64,000 bases of DNA from Streptomyces sp. AP-93 (GCF_022808175.1 NZ_JALGBX010000015.1:62001-126000), one strand, 5' to 3'. Numbered from the stretch's first letter, positions 23,820-33,499 are shown. Translations and numbers: made by a program. The notes: a model not told the origin generated them from the letters alone.

Positions 23820-25181
23820 GTGAGCCAGGACCTCTCCAAGACCGCGTACGACCACCTGTGGATGCACTTCACCCGCATGTCGTCATACGAGAACTCGCCC
23901 GTCCCCACCATCGTGCGGGGTGAAGGCACCTACATCTTCGACGACAAGGGCAAGCGCTACCTGGACGGTCTCGCCGGACTGTTCGTGGTCAACGCCGGTC
24001 ACGGCCGCAAGGAACTGGCCGAGGTCGCCTACAAGCAGGCGCAGGAACTCGCGTTCTTCCCCATCTGGTCGTACGCGCACCCCAAGGCCGTCGAGCTCGC
24101 CGAGCGCCTCGCGCACTACGCCCCGGGCGACCTGAACAAGGTCTTCTTCACCACCGGTGGCGGCGAGGCCGTCGAGACCGCCTGGAAGCTCGCCAAGCAG
24201 TACTTCAAGCTCCAGGGCAAGCACACCAAGTACAAGGTCATCTCGCGTGCGGTCGCCTACCACGGCACCCCGCAGGGCGCCCTGTCCATCACCGGCCTGC
24301 CGGCCCTGAAGGCCCCCTTCGAGCCGCTGGTTCCCGGCGCGCACAAGGTGGTCAACACCAACATCTACCGCGCCCCGATCTACGGCGACGACCCCGAGGC
24401 CTACGGCCGCTGGTGCGCCGACCAGATCGAGCAGGAGATCCTGTTCGAGGGCGCCGACACCGTCGCCGCCGTCTTCCTGGAGCCGGTGCAGAACGCCGGT
24501 GGCTGCTTCCCGCCGCCGCCCGGCTATTTCCAGCGCGTCCGCGAGATCTGCGACGAGTACGACGTCCTGCTCGTCTCCGACGAGACGATCTGCGCGTTCG
24601 GCCGCCTCGGCACGATGTTCGCCTGTGACAAGTTCGACTACATCCCGGACATGATCACCTGTGCGAAGGGCATGACCTCGGGCTACTCCCCGATCGGTGC
24701 CTGCATCATCTCGGACCGTCTCGCCGAGCCGTTCTACAAGGGTGACAACACCTTCCTGCACGGCTACACCTTCGGCGGACACCCGGTGTCCTCCGCGGTG
24801 GCGCTCGCCAACCTCGACATCTTCGACAAGGAAGGCCTCAACCAGCACGTGCTGGACAACGAGGACGCCTTCCGCTCGACGCTGGAGAAGCTGCACGACC
24901 TGCCGATCGTCGGCGACGTCCGCGGCAACGGCTACTTCTACGGCATCGAGCTCGTCAAGGACAAGGTCACCAAGGAGTCCTTCACGGACGAGGAGACGGA
25001 GCGCGTGCTCTACGGCTTCCTCTCCAAGGCGCTCTTCGAGAACGGCCTGTACTGCCGCGCCGACGACCGTGGCGACCCGGTCATCCAGCTGGCCCCGCCG
25101 CTGACCGCCGACCAGGGCACCTTCGACGAGATCGAGGGCATCCTGCGCCGCGTGCTCACCGAGGCCTGGACCAAGCTCTAA
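23820..25181 (+). CDS. Class III PLP aminotransferase, probably putrescine/diamine:pyruvate
   Basis: The 453-residue fold-type I aminotransferase has FFTTGGGEAVETAWKLAK, VAYHGTPQGALS, FLEPVQNAGG, LLVSDETICAFGR and ITCAKGMTSGY with the PLP lysine. It belongs to the omega-amino acid:pyruvate/putrescine transaminase group by motif spacing. The GTG at 23820 lies three bases after the Lrp gene, implying one transcript. Neighbouring aminoaldehyde dehydrogenase and PotD genes point to putrescine or a related amine as donor; a beta-alanine transaminase role cannot be excluded. Confidence 0.85.
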   Translation: MSQDLSKTAYDHLWMHFTRMSSYENSPVPTIVRGEGTYIFDDKGKRYLDGLAGLFVVNAGHGRKELAEVAYKQAQELAFFPIWSYAHPKAVELAERLAHYAPGDLNKVFFTTGGGEAVETAWKLAKQYFKLQGKHTKYKVISRAVAYHGTPQGALSITGLPALKAPFEPLVPGAHKVVNTNIYRAPIYGDDPEAYGRWCADQIEQEILFEGADTVAAVFLEPVQNAGGCFPPPPGYFQRVREICDEYDVLLVSDETICAFGRLGTMFACDKFDYIPDMITCAKGMTSGYSPIGACIISDRLAEPFYKGDNTFLHGYTFGGHPVSSAVALANLDIFDKEGLNQHVLDNEDAFRSTLEKLHDLPIVGDVRGNGYFYGIELVKDKVTKESFTDEETERVLYGFLSKALFENGLYCRADDRGDPVIQLAPPLTADQGTFDEIEGILRRVLTEAWTKL

Positions 25182-25225
25182 CCAGCCGCGTCCACCCACC
25201 GTCCCGCAGGCGGCAAACTGCGGAC

Positions 25226-25278
25226 CACACGGCCCGGATCCTCCGTTCGAGTGAGAACGCGGGGGTCCGGGCCGTGTG
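25226..25278 (+). terminator. Terminator hairpin after the aminotransferase gene
   Basis: CACACGGCCCGGA pairs with TCCGGGCCGTGTG around a loop of about 25 bases, starting 45 bases after the stop codon. Confidence 0.75.
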
Positions 25279-25373
25279 CTGTCACCATCCAAGACGTTCA
25301 TCTCTTTACATCTCATTGCGGCGCCAGTGACCAAGCGGGCTCCGCTTCGTTCCCCCGGACGGAGGTGTACGCC

Positions 25374-26192
25374 ATGGTGGCTCCACGGGACAACGCCGCG
25401 CTGGACAAGGCCCGGCCGGACAGTGCCCCGCCCCAGGACGATCTGCTCTGGGCACGGTCCCTTCACTACTCGCACAGGGGGTCCCCCCGGACGGAGTCTG
25501 GGGGAGGCTCGCCGGGACTCATCGGGGTCTCGGTCGGCGTCCGTGCGGGAGAGATCCTCGCCGTGACCGGCCCCCGGGGCAGCGGCAAGACCACCCTGCT
25601 GCGCTGCCTGTCCGGACAGCTGCGGCCCGAGCAGGGCGAGGTCTGGTTCAACAGCGTCCCCGTGCACACCATGGGCACCCTGGCCCGCGAGCGGCTGCGC
25701 CGCGACCGCTTCGGCTGGATCGGCCCCGAGCCGCGACTGCTGCCCGAGCTCCGGGTCTGGGAGAACGCCGCCCTGCCGCTGCTGATCGCGGGCGCACCCC
25801 ACCGCACCGCGAAGCGGGCCGCCTGCGAATGGCTGGACCGCCTCGACATCGGCGCCTTCGCCCGCAAGCACCCCGGCTCCCTCAACCGGGCCGAGTCCCA
25901 GCGCGTCGCCCTCGCCCGCGCCCTCGCGCACCTGCCCGCCGTGATCTTCGCCGACGAGCCCACCGCCCCGCTGCACCGCGCCGAGCGCTCCCTGCTGCTG
26001 CGCACCCTCACCACGGCCGCCCGTTCCCACGGCATCACCGTGCTGCTGGCCACCCACGAGGAGGAGACCGCGGCCGTCGCCGACCGGCGCTTCTCCCTGC
26101 TCGACGGCCGCCCGGCCGCCGCGGCCGGGCTCTCCCCGGCCTCCTTCCCCCAGCCCCCGGAGGACCAGGCCGCGTGCTCGCTCTCCGCCTAG
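25374..26192 (+). CDS. ABC transporter ATP-binding protein with degenerate signature
   Basis: This 272-residue ATPase has Walker A GPRGSGKTT, Walker B AVIFADEPTAPL and the H-loop LLATHEEE. The usual LSGGQ signature reads LNRAESQ, which may lower activity or reflect a specialised exporter. The arrangement resembles LolD/MacB-type ATPases. The following gene encodes a membrane protein whose GTG start overlaps this gene by 19 bases. Near residues 36-46 the sequence GSPRTESGGGSPG is encoded by a GC-rich motif common between Streptomyces genes, suggesting a repeat was captured in the frame. The ATG follows GGAGG. Confidence 0.82.
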   Translation: MVAPRDNAALDKARPDSAPPQDDLLWARSLHYSHRGSPRTESGGGSPGLIGVSVGVRAGEILAVTGPRGSGKTTLLRCLSGQLRPEQGEVWFNSVPVHTMGTLARERLRRDRFGWIGPEPRLLPELRVWENAALPLLIAGAPHRTAKRAACEWLDRLDIGAFARKHPGSLNRAESQRVALARALAHLPAVIFADEPTAPLHRAERSLLLRTLTTAARSHGITVLLATHEEETAAVADRRFSLLDGRPAAAAGLSPASFPQPPEDQAACSLSA

Positions 26193-27247
26193 CCCGTGGC
26201 TCCCGGCCGCTGGTCCAGTTGCGACGGCTGCTCGTCGCCGCCGCCTCGGCCGGCAGTGGCTTCCTGCTGCTGTACGTGCTCGCGCAGGCCACGGCCCGGT
26301 CCGCCGGATCGTTCCCTCAGCTGCTGTGGGCGCTGGTCCCCCTCGCCGTCACCGTCCAGTTCGCGGTCGCCGTGGCCCGTACCGACCCCGCGGCCCGGCC
26401 CCTGGAAGGGCTGGACGCCGCCGGGCTGGGACCCGTACGGCTCACCCTGGTCGCGACGATCTCCACCGCCGTGGCCTGCGCCCTCGGCAGCGCCGTGGCC
26501 CTGGCCGTCTTCCTCCATCTGCGCGGGGACGTGACCGGGCTGCCCTTCGACGGCGCCGGGGCGCGGCTGCTGCACGGCGACCAGCCCCTGCCGGTGGCGG
26601 CCGCCCTCACCCTGTTGGCCCTGCTCCCGCTGGCCGCCTCGATCGCCACCGCCCTCGCCCTGCGCCCGCACCCCCGGCCCGCGCCGCAGACCGCACTGCC
26701 CTGGGGCATCGCGCTGACCGCCTGCGGACTCGCCGCGCTGGCCTACTCCCGCCCCGGCGGAGCCGGCATGCCTACGGGCTGGGCGCTGACCGCCCTCGGG
26801 CTCGCCCTCGCCGGTCCCGGCCTGGCCTACGCCTGCGGGGCGCTCGTCCAGGCCGTCCGCCCGGGCGCGCTCCGGCTGCTGGCGGGACGGACCCTCCAGG
26901 AGGAGGCCCCCCGTCTGGGTGCACCCCTCGGTGTCCTGTGCGCCGTCGGGGCGGGCGCCCTCAGCGCCGTGGCCCTGCGCGATCACGGCGGGCTCCAGGT
27001 CCCGCTCGGCCCGCTGACCGCGCCCGCCGCCGCCCTGGTGGCGCTGTGCGCGGCCGCCACCCTGCTCACCTCCGCGGTCGAGGTCCGCCAGGCCCGGGCC
27101 GCCACCCGCGAGACCCTGACCGGGCTCGGCGCCCCGGGCAAGATCCTCCGTACGGCCGCGACCGTACGGGCCACCGCGCTGGTGGCCGTGTGCCTGCCGC
27201 TCAGCTGGGGTGTGGCACAGCTGACGTCGCTGGCATTGACCCGCTGA
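26174..27247 (+). CDS. ABC transporter membrane subunit, unidentified substrate
   Basis: The 357-residue protein is very rich in Ala and Leu, with eight to ten hydrophobic segments and no recognisable periplasmic binding-protein interaction motif. Its start overlaps the preceding ATPase gene and it shares its strand, so the two probably form one transporter. The C-terminal part (VRQARAATRETLTGLGAPGKIL followed by helices) resembles the last helices of FtsX/MacB-like permeases. Substrate and direction of transport are unknown. Confidence 0.65.
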   Translation: MLALRLARGSRPLVQLRRLLVAAASAGSGFLLLYVLAQATARSAGSFPQLLWALVPLAVTVQFAVAVARTDPAARPLEGLDAAGLGPVRLTLVATISTAVACALGSAVALAVFLHLRGDVTGLPFDGAGARLLHGDQPLPVAAALTLLALLPLAASIATALALRPHPRPAPQTALPWGIALTACGLAALAYSRPGGAGMPTGWALTALGLALAGPGLAYACGALVQAVRPGALRLLAGRTLQEEAPRLGAPLGVLCAVGAGALSAVALRDHGGLQVPLGPLTAPAAALVALCAAATLLTSAVEVRQARAATRETLTGLGAPGKILRTAATVRATALVAVCLPLSWGVAQLTSLALTR

Positions 27248-27273
27248 GGCGGGCAGCCCTTAGGGTGGGCCGA

Positions 27274-28383
27274 ATGGTCAACCCACACATCGAGACCGAT
27301 ACCGAGATCGAGACGCTCGCCGAATTCGACCGGGTCGTGGCCCGCGGCTCGCTCAGCGGGTACCGGATCCAGTCGGTCAACCTGTTGGAGCGGACCTTCG
27401 CCCTGCTGTCCGCCGACACCTCGGCAGCCGTGTTCCTGGGCTGCGCGATGGAACCGGACGCCTCGGTCAAGGTGCGCGCGGACGGCGCCCTGGTCTTCCC
27501 GCCCGTCCCCGACCTGCCCTTCAACCCGTACCGGGGCCTGCTCTACACGGCCGAGGAACTCTTCACCGGGCTGTCCGCGGGCTACGAGGCCACCCCGGAC
27601 GCCGAGACGTACGCCTGGTTCCAGGAGACCAAGGCGGACGGCGACATCTACTCCTCGATGCTGCGCTCCATCCACGACGACGCGATCTCCGACGCCCTCG
27701 ACGAACACCTCGTCGGCGCCCGCGTGGTCGGCGTGATGGGCGGCCACGCCATGGCCCGCGGCGGCGCGGCGTACCGGGGCGCGGCCGAGCTCGGCCGGAC
27801 GCTGACCCGCTCCGGGCTGACCGTGGCCACCGGAGGCGGTCCGGGCGCGATGGAGGCGGCCAACCTCGGCGCGTACCTCGCCCCGGCCCCCGACGAGGCC
27901 CTGCCCGAAGCCCTGCGGATGCTGGCCAAGGCTCCCTCCTTCGCCCCGTCCGTCTCCGACTGGGCCCGCGCGGCCTTCGCCGTACGGGAACGCTGGCCGG
28001 CGGTCACGGGCGGCGACTCGGTGGGCATCCCGACCTGGTTCTACGGACACGAGCCGCCGAACCCCTTCGCCGGGCACATCGCGAAGTACTTCGCGAACGC
28101 CACCCGCGAGGACGGGCTGCTGGCCCGCTCCAACGCGGGCGTGGTGTTCCTGCCGGGCGCGGCGGGCACGGTCCAGGAGATATTCGACAGCGCGACGCCC
28201 AACTACTACGAGTCCCGCGGCGAGCCGAGCCCCATGATCCTCGTCAACCGCGCCCACTGGACCGAACGGCTGCCCACCTGGCCGCTGCTCCAGGCGCTGG
28301 CCCGCGGCCGGGCGATGGAGTCCCGGATCGCCCTGGTCGACTCGGTGACCGAGGTCCCGGCGGCACTCGCCGCAATGAGCTGA
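27274..28383 (+). CDS. LOG-family Rossmann-fold protein
   Basis: The 369-residue protein has the lysine-decarboxylase-like/LOG signature in its C-terminal half: GVMGGHAMARGG, ATGGGPGAMEAANLGAY and FLPGAAGTVQEIF, matching the PGGxGTxxE motif with AlaAla replacing GlyGly. LOG enzymes release the base from nucleoside 5'-monophosphates. The N-terminal 130 residues are an extra domain seen in longer members. The ATG at 27274 lies 26 bases after the permease stop. Substrate unknown. Confidence 0.78.
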   Translation: MVNPHIETDTEIETLAEFDRVVARGSLSGYRIQSVNLLERTFALLSADTSAAVFLGCAMEPDASVKVRADGALVFPPVPDLPFNPYRGLLYTAEELFTGLSAGYEATPDAETYAWFQETKADGDIYSSMLRSIHDDAISDALDEHLVGARVVGVMGGHAMARGGAAYRGAAELGRTLTRSGLTVATGGGPGAMEAANLGAYLAPAPDEALPEALRMLAKAPSFAPSVSDWARAAFAVRERWPAVTGGDSVGIPTWFYGHEPPNPFAGHIAKYFANATREDGLLARSNAGVVFLPGAAGTVQEIFDSATPNYYESRGEPSPMILVNRAHWTERLPTWPLLQALARGRAMESRIALVDSVTEVPAALAAMS

Positions 28384-28484
28384 CCTCGACAACCTGACCC
28401 GGTCAGGCAACTTCTCTCCCCTTTTCCACGTCTGGAAGAGGTACGCACTACGTAAAACCTGCCAGACGTGAACGGAGCCCTCGG

Positions 28485-29390
28485 GTGCTCATAGGCCTGC
28501 TCACCGCCATCGCGGCGTCCATCTGCTACGGCACGGGATCCGTCCTGCAAGCCGTGGGCTCACGGCGGGCGGCCCGGATGTCGCCCGCCGCCGCCGGGGT
28601 CACCCAGCACGGCGGCCCGAACCTCACCTCCACGGCGAAGGCCGCGATGACCTGGGAGTTCATCGTCGGCACGATCCTGGACTTCGTGGGCTTCGGCCTG
28701 GGCGCCCTGGCCGCCCGCCTCCTGCCGCTCTTCCTCTCCCAGACCGTCATCAGCGCCAACCTGGTGATCACGGCCGTGCTGAGCGTGAAGATGCTCGGCA
28801 TCCGGCTGACCCGGAAGGAATGGACCTCCATCGGGGTCGTCTGCGCGGCGCTGGTCCTGCTGGCGACGGCGGCGGGCCACGAGGGCGGCCACTACGCGCC
28901 GCCCGCAACGCACTGGTGGCTGCTGGCCGTGACCGTGCTGATCATCGTGGGCGGCACGGTGGCGGTACGTTTCCTCGGCGCCCGCGCCGCGATCCTGGCG
29001 GGCCTGCTGTCGGGTCTGGCGTTCGGCGCGCTGGGCGTCGGGGTCCGCATCCTGAACGGCGTGGAGCCGTTCTCGTTCCCCTCCCTCCTCTCCGACCCGG
29101 CCCTGTACGCCATCGTCCTGGCGGGCGTCGGCGGCATGTACCTGCACACCGTGGCGCTCCAGATCGGCTCGGTGAACGGCGCCACCGCCGCCCTGGTGGT
29201 CGGTGAAACCGTGCTCCCCGGCGCGATCGGCGTCCTCTGGCTCGGCGACTCGTCCCGCCCCGGCATGGCCTGGCTGGCGGTCACCGGCTTCGTCCTGGCG
29301 GTCACCGGCGCGGTGGCAGTCGCCTGGTACGGCAACCACGAGGGCGCGGACGGCGACGTCCCCGCCCCGGAACCAGCCCCGGTCGGCTGA
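28485..29390 (+). CDS. DMT-superfamily multi-helix membrane protein
   Basis: The 301-residue protein has nine or ten hydrophobic helices. It starts MLIGLLTAIAASICYGTGSV and has an internally repeated layout (FLSQTVISANLVITAVLSVKML in the first half, ALVVGETVLPGAIGVLWLGD in the second), typical of EamA/DMT transporters. The initiator is GTG with GGAG upstream. Substrate is unknown. The downstream region is a hairpin-rich repeat shared with a convergent operon. Confidence 0.75.
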   Translation: MLIGLLTAIAASICYGTGSVLQAVGSRRAARMSPAAAGVTQHGGPNLTSTAKAAMTWEFIVGTILDFVGFGLGALAARLLPLFLSQTVISANLVITAVLSVKMLGIRLTRKEWTSIGVVCAALVLLATAAGHEGGHYAPPATHWWLLAVTVLIIVGGTVAVRFLGARAAILAGLLSGLAFGALGVGVRILNGVEPFSFPSLLSDPALYAIVLAGVGGMYLHTVALQIGSVNGATAALVVGETVLPGAIGVLWLGDSSRPGMAWLAVTGFVLAVTGAVAVAWYGNHEGADGDVPAPEPAPVG

Positions 29391-29420
29391 AGCCAGCATC
29401 GCCGGCGGTTGGTCTTCCCA

Positions 29421-29563
29421 GCCGTCCGGCGTTTGAGGACCGGGGTCTGGGGCGGAGCCCCAGGGGGTCCGGGCGCAGCCCGGCACCCCCTCCAGCCCGT
29501 CCGGCGCTTGAGGACCGGGGTCCGGGCAGCGCCCGGGGAACGGTGGAAGGGCGGGTAGGGGAC
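29421..29563. repeat. Intergenic hairpin-rich repeat, two tandem units
   Basis: Two copies of GTCCGGCG-(T/C)TTGAGGACCGGGG each lead into a GC-rich stem-loop, ending in AACGG(T/G)GGAAGGGCGGGTAGGGGA-like sequence. The same family reappears at 59457-59637 and, shortened, at 40190-40213. Here it lies between convergent genes and may act as a terminator. Such units are common in Streptomyces intergenic DNA. Confidence 0.75.
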
Positions 29564-29620
29564 CTTCGCCCCGCGCAGCGGCAAGGGCCGCAGCGGGGAA
29601 TTCCACCCCGCGCAGCGGCC

Positions 29621-30649
29621 CTACTCCCCCGGCAGCACGACCACCTCGGCCGGGGCGAAGCCCACCGCGACCCGGTCCCCGACCGCCGGCGCCCCCTCCA
29701 GCCCACACTCCGCCTCAAGCCCCGGCCCCACCTCGGGCCGCAGCAACAGCGCGACATGCGTCCCCCGGAAGGTCCGCGACACCACCTCGCACCCCAGCCC
29801 GCCCCCCTCGGGCACCACCACAACCCCCGCCGGCCGGATCAGCACCCGGCAGTCCCCTTCCACCGTCCCCGCCGGAACGGCCACCTTCCCCCACGGAGTG
29901 GCGGCGACCCCACCCGACACCACCGCCGGGACGACGTTCTCGAAGCCCAGGAACCGCGCCACGAACTCCGACGCCGGCCGCTGCCACACCTCCAGCGGGG
30001 TCCCCGCCTGCGCGATCCGCCCGTCCCGCATGACGACCACCCGGTCGGCCAGCGCGAACGCCTCGCCCTGGTCGTGCGTGACGGCCAGCACGGTCGTGCC
30101 CAGCCGCGAGAACAGCCCCCGCAGCTCCACCACGAGCCGCTCCCGCAGCCCGCGGTCCAGCTGCCCGAGCGGCTCGTCCAGCATCAGCAGCCTCGGCGAA
30201 GGCGCCAGCGCCCGCGCCAGCGCGACCCGCTGCTGCTCGCCTCCGGACAGCGAGGCCACCGCCCGGCCCTGCGCCCCGGGGAGCCCGACCAGTTCCAGGA
30301 GCTCGGTGACCCGGGCCTCGGAGGACTGCTTCGAAGCACCCCGCATCCGCAGCCCGAAGGCCACGTTCCCGCCCACGTCCCGGTGCGGGAACAGCTGGTG
30401 GTCCTGGAACATCAGGCCCACCCCCCGCCGGTGTACAAGCACTGCGGCCTGGTCGGCGCCGCCCAGGAGCACCCTCCCGTCGGCGACGGGCTGCAGCCCG
30501 GCCACCACCCGGAGCAGGGTGGACTTCCCGCTCCCGCTCGGCCCCAGCACGCACACGATCTCGTGCTCGGCGACCGCCAGGTCCACGGCGTCCACGACGG
30601 CGCGCTCACCGAAGCGGACCGACACCCCTTCCAGCTCGAGCAGGGTCAT
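29621..30649 (-). CDS. thiQ: Thiamine-type ABC transporter ATP-binding protein
   Basis: This 342-residue ATPase has Walker A GPSGSGKST, signature SLSGGEQQRVALARAL, Walker B LLMLDEPLGQLD, the H-loop VTHDQGEA and a TOBE-like C-terminal domain (about 240-335). The start overlaps the permease stop (ATGA). It belongs to the operon with a thiamine-binding-type lipoprotein and a double-length permease, all behind a TPP riboswitch, which supports thiamine or a phosphate ester as substrate. Confidence 0.87.
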   Translation of the reverse strand: MTLLELEGVSVRFGERAVVDAVDLAVAEHEIVCVLGPSGSGKSTLLRVVAGLQPVADGRVLLGGADQAAVLVHRRGVGLMFQDHQLFPHRDVGGNVAFGLRMRGASKQSSEARVTELLELVGLPGAQGRAVASLSGGEQQRVALARALAPSPRLLMLDEPLGQLDRGLRERLVVELRGLFSRLGTTVLAVTHDQGEAFALADRVVVMRDGRIAQAGTPLEVWQRPASEFVARFLGFENVVPAVVSGGVAATPWGKVAVPAGTVEGDCRVLIRPAGVVVVPEGGGLGCEVVSRTFRGTHVALLLRPEVGPGLEAECGLEGAPAVGDRVAVGFAPAEVVVLPGE

Positions 30650-32319
30650 CAGAATTCTCCGGAGGTCTTGTCGGGTCGCAGTCGCTCCAGCGCCAGCAGG
30701 GACACCGCGCACACCAGCATCAGGATCGTGCTCAGGGCCATCGCCTGCCCGTAGTTCATCTCCCCGGCCCGCCCCAGCAGCCGCGCCACCGCGACCGGCA
30801 GCGTCGGATGGTCGGGCCGCGCGATGAAGACGGTCGCCCCGAACTCCCCGAGGGACACGGCGAAGGCGAAGCCCGCCGCGATGAGCAGGGCCCGCCGCAC
30901 CATCGGCAGGTCCACCTCCCGCCAGGCCCGCAGCGGTGAGGCGCCGAGCACGGCGGCGGCCTCCCGCAGCCGCCCGTCCACCGCGCGGAGCACCGGCAGC
31001 ATGGTCCGTACGACGAAGGGAACGCCCACCAGCGCCTGCGCCAGCGGCACCAGGATCCACGAGGTGCGCAGGTCAAGCGGCGGCTCGTCGAGGGTGATGA
31101 GGAAGCCGAAGCCGACGGTCACGGCCGACACCCCCAGCGGAAGCATCAGCAGCGCATCGAAGCCCCGTACGAAACGGCCCGCGCGCCGGGTCAGCGCCGC
31201 GGCCGCGAGCCCGCCGACGACCAGCGCGATGGCGGTGGCGGCGAGCGCGTACTGCAGGGAGTTCCAGATCGCCTCCAGCGGCGGCACCAGGAACGTTCCG
31301 CCGCCGGCCCCCACCTCCTGGAGCGCCCGGTAGAAGCCGAACCCGTACCCACCGGGGGCGTCGAGCGACCGCTCGACCAGCACCGCGAGCGGCGCCACGA
31401 TCAGCAGCGCCACCGTCAGCAGCACCCCGCCGAGCAGGGTGCGCTGGGCCCAGCCGCGCGGCCGGTGCGTGGTCCGGCCCGGGTCGACGAGCCGCAGCGC
31501 GGTCTCCCGCTTGCGCACGGTCCAGGCGTGCACGCCGAGGATCGCGCCGATGGCAGCGAACTGCACCATCGTCAGCACGGCGGCCGTCGGCAGGTCCAGG
31601 AGCTGCGCGGTCTGCCGGTAGACCTCCACCTCCAGGGTGGAGTACGCGGGCCCGCCCAGGATCTGCACGACGCCGAAGGAGGAGAAGGTGAACAGGAACA
31701 CCATCAGCGAGGCGGCGGCCACCGCCGGGCCCAGCGCGGGCAGCGTCACGCGCCGCCAGGCGGCGAACCGCCCGGCGCCGAGCACCCGGGCGGCCTCCTC
31801 CTGACGCGGATCCAGCTGCGCCCACAGCCCGCCGACCGTACGGATGACCACGGCGTAGTTGAAGAAGACGTGCGCGAGGAGGATCGCCCAGACGGTCGTG
31901 TCGAGGCGGATCCCCCACACCTCGTCCAGCAGACCGTTCCGCCCCACCAGCGCGAGGAAGGCGGTGCCGACCACGACGGTCGGCAGGACGAACGGCACCG
32001 TCACGAGCGCCCGCAGCAGCTGTTTGCCGGGGAACTCGAAGCGCGCGAAGACGTACGCGCCGGGAAGCGCGATCAGGAGCGTGAGCCCCGTGGACGCGAG
32101 CGCCTGCCAGGTGGTGAACCAGAGCACGTCGCCGATGTCGGGCCGGGCCAGCACCTCGCCGATCCGGCCGAACTGCCAGCCGGCGTCGGTCTTGAGCCCG
32201 CGCCCGACGATCGCGGCGACGGGGTACGCGAAGAACAGCCCGAAGAAGACGAGCGGCACGGCCATCAGACCGAGCCTGACGGCCGTGGCCCGCCCGCTCT
32301 CCTTCGCAGCCTTGCTCAC
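30649..32319 (-). CDS. thiP: Thiamine-type ABC transporter permease (fused double permease)
   Basis: The 556-residue protein has about twelve helices and two EAA loops: EEAARVLGAGRFAAWRRVTL in the first half and REAAAVLGASPLRAWREVDL in the second. Two fused permease domains match the ThiP/iron permease layout. The GTG at 32319 has AGGACGA upstream and lies five bases after the binding-protein stop. Substrate follows from the upstream TPP riboswitch. Confidence 0.88.
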   Translation of the reverse strand: MSKAAKESGRATAVRLGLMAVPLVFFGLFFAYPVAAIVGRGLKTDAGWQFGRIGEVLARPDIGDVLWFTTWQALASTGLTLLIALPGAYVFARFEFPGKQLLRALVTVPFVLPTVVVGTAFLALVGRNGLLDEVWGIRLDTTVWAILLAHVFFNYAVVIRTVGGLWAQLDPRQEEAARVLGAGRFAAWRRVTLPALGPAVAAASLMVFLFTFSSFGVVQILGGPAYSTLEVEVYRQTAQLLDLPTAAVLTMVQFAAIGAILGVHAWTVRKRETALRLVDPGRTTHRPRGWAQRTLLGGVLLTVALLIVAPLAVLVERSLDAPGGYGFGFYRALQEVGAGGGTFLVPPLEAIWNSLQYALAATAIALVVGGLAAAALTRRAGRFVRGFDALLMLPLGVSAVTVGFGFLITLDEPPLDLRTSWILVPLAQALVGVPFVVRTMLPVLRAVDGRLREAAAVLGASPLRAWREVDLPMVRRALLIAAGFAFAVSLGEFGATVFIARPDHPTLPVAVARLLGRAGEMNYGQAMALSTILMLVCAVSLLALERLRPDKTSGEF

Positions 32320-32324
32320 TCGTC

Positions 32325-33422
32325 CTACTTCACGACGAGGGTGGTCCACGTCTTGACCCACTGGTCGCGGTTCTTGGCGATGGCCTCCGGGGCGACCGTC
32401 TCGGGCTTCTCGATGACCACGCCGTGCTTGGTGAACAGCTCCGGCAGCGCCGCGTCCTTGGTCACCGGGTTCACGAACATCTGGAGCGGCATGTCCTCCT
32501 GGAACTTCTTGGAGATCAGGAAGTCCAGGAGCGCCTTGCCGCCCTCCTCGTTCTTCGCGCCCTTGAGGAGACCCGCGAACTCGGTCTGGCGGAAGCAGGT
32601 GCCCGTCGAGACGCCCGTCGGGGCCTCGGCCGGCTGCGGCTCGCCGTAGAGGACCTCGACCGGCGGGCTGGAGGCGTATGAGACGACCAGCGGCCGGTCG
32701 CCCTTGGCCTTCTTGCCGCCGGCCGAGCCGGAGAAGCGCTCGTTGTAGGCCTGCTCCCAGCCGTCGACGACCTCGACGCCGTTGGCCTTGAGCTTGCTCC
32801 AGTAGTCCTTCCAGCCCTCGTCGCCGTACTTGCCGACGGAGGCGAGGAGGAAGCCGAGGCCGGGCGAGGAGGTCGCGGCGTTCTCGGTGACCAGCAGGTT
32901 CTTGTACTCCGGCTTGATCAGGTCGTCCAGCGTCTGCGGCGGGGCGAGCTTCTTGTCGGCGAAGTAGGCCTTGTCGTAGTTCACGCAGATGTCGCCGGAG
33001 TCGACGGGGGTGACCCGGTGCTCCTTGTCGAGCACGAACTCGGGCTTCACGCCGGCCAGGCCCTTGGCCTCGTACGGCGTGAAGATGCCGTTCTCGAGGG
33101 CCCGGGAGACGAGCGTGTTGTCCACGCCGAAGAAGACGTCGCCGCGCGGGGAACCCTTGGTCAGGATCTCCTGGTTCAGGGCCGCGCCCGCATCGCCCGA
33201 CTTCAGGACCTTGACGGTGTAGCCGCTCTGCTGCTCGAACTCCCCCAGGACCGTGTCGGTCACGTTGAAGGAGTCGTGCGAGACGAGGGTGATCGTCTTG
33301 GACTTCGGGGCGTCGCTCGCCCCGGCGGACTTGTCCTTGGCGTCGCCGCCGCAGGCGCTGAGCGTGGTGACGCCGAGCGCGGCCGCGAGCGCCACGCCCG
33401 CCATCTTCTTGGTGGTGCTCAT
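32325..33422 (-). CDS. thiB: Thiamine-binding lipoprotein of ABC transporter
   Basis: The 365-residue solute-binding protein has a lipoprotein signal with lipobox TLSAC (Cys24) and the TbpA/ThiB-family pattern: ITLVSHDSFNV, FGVDNTLVSRAL, RVTPVDSGDICVNYDKAYF and VVSYASSPP. The ATG at 33422 has AGGAGG nine bases upstream; the longer frame would run through the leader hairpin. It is the first gene after the riboswitch and thus the start of thiBPQ. Confidence 0.9.
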   Translation of the reverse strand: MSTTKKMAGVALAAALGVTTLSACGGDAKDKSAGASDAPKSKTITLVSHDSFNVTDTVLGEFEQQSGYTVKVLKSGDAGAALNQEILTKGSPRGDVFFGVDNTLVSRALENGIFTPYEAKGLAGVKPEFVLDKEHRVTPVDSGDICVNYDKAYFADKKLAPPQTLDDLIKPEYKNLLVTENAATSSPGLGFLLASVGKYGDEGWKDYWSKLKANGVEVVDGWEQAYNERFSGSAGGKKAKGDRPLVVSYASSPPVEVLYGEPQPAEAPTGVSTGTCFRQTEFAGLLKGAKNEEGGKALLDFLISKKFQEDMPLQMFVNPVTKDAALPELFTKHGVVIEKPETVAPEAIAKNRDQWVKTWTTLVVK

Positions 33423-33459
33423 TGGTGCATTCCTCCTGGGATGTCCAGGAGAAGACGCG

Positions 33460-33499
33460 GCCCTGCCCGGCGCTCTGTGGAGCGGACGCCGGGCAGGGC
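33460..33499 (-). terminator. Leader hairpin of thiBPQ (riboswitch expression platform candidate)
   Basis: GCCCTGCCCGGCG pairs with CGCCGGGCAGGGC around an inner GCTC-CACA-GAGC hairpin. It lies between the TPP aptamer and the thiB ribosome site, the position expected for a terminator or anti-terminator switch. No T-run follows; whether it acts on transcription or translation is not visible. Confidence 0.6.
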
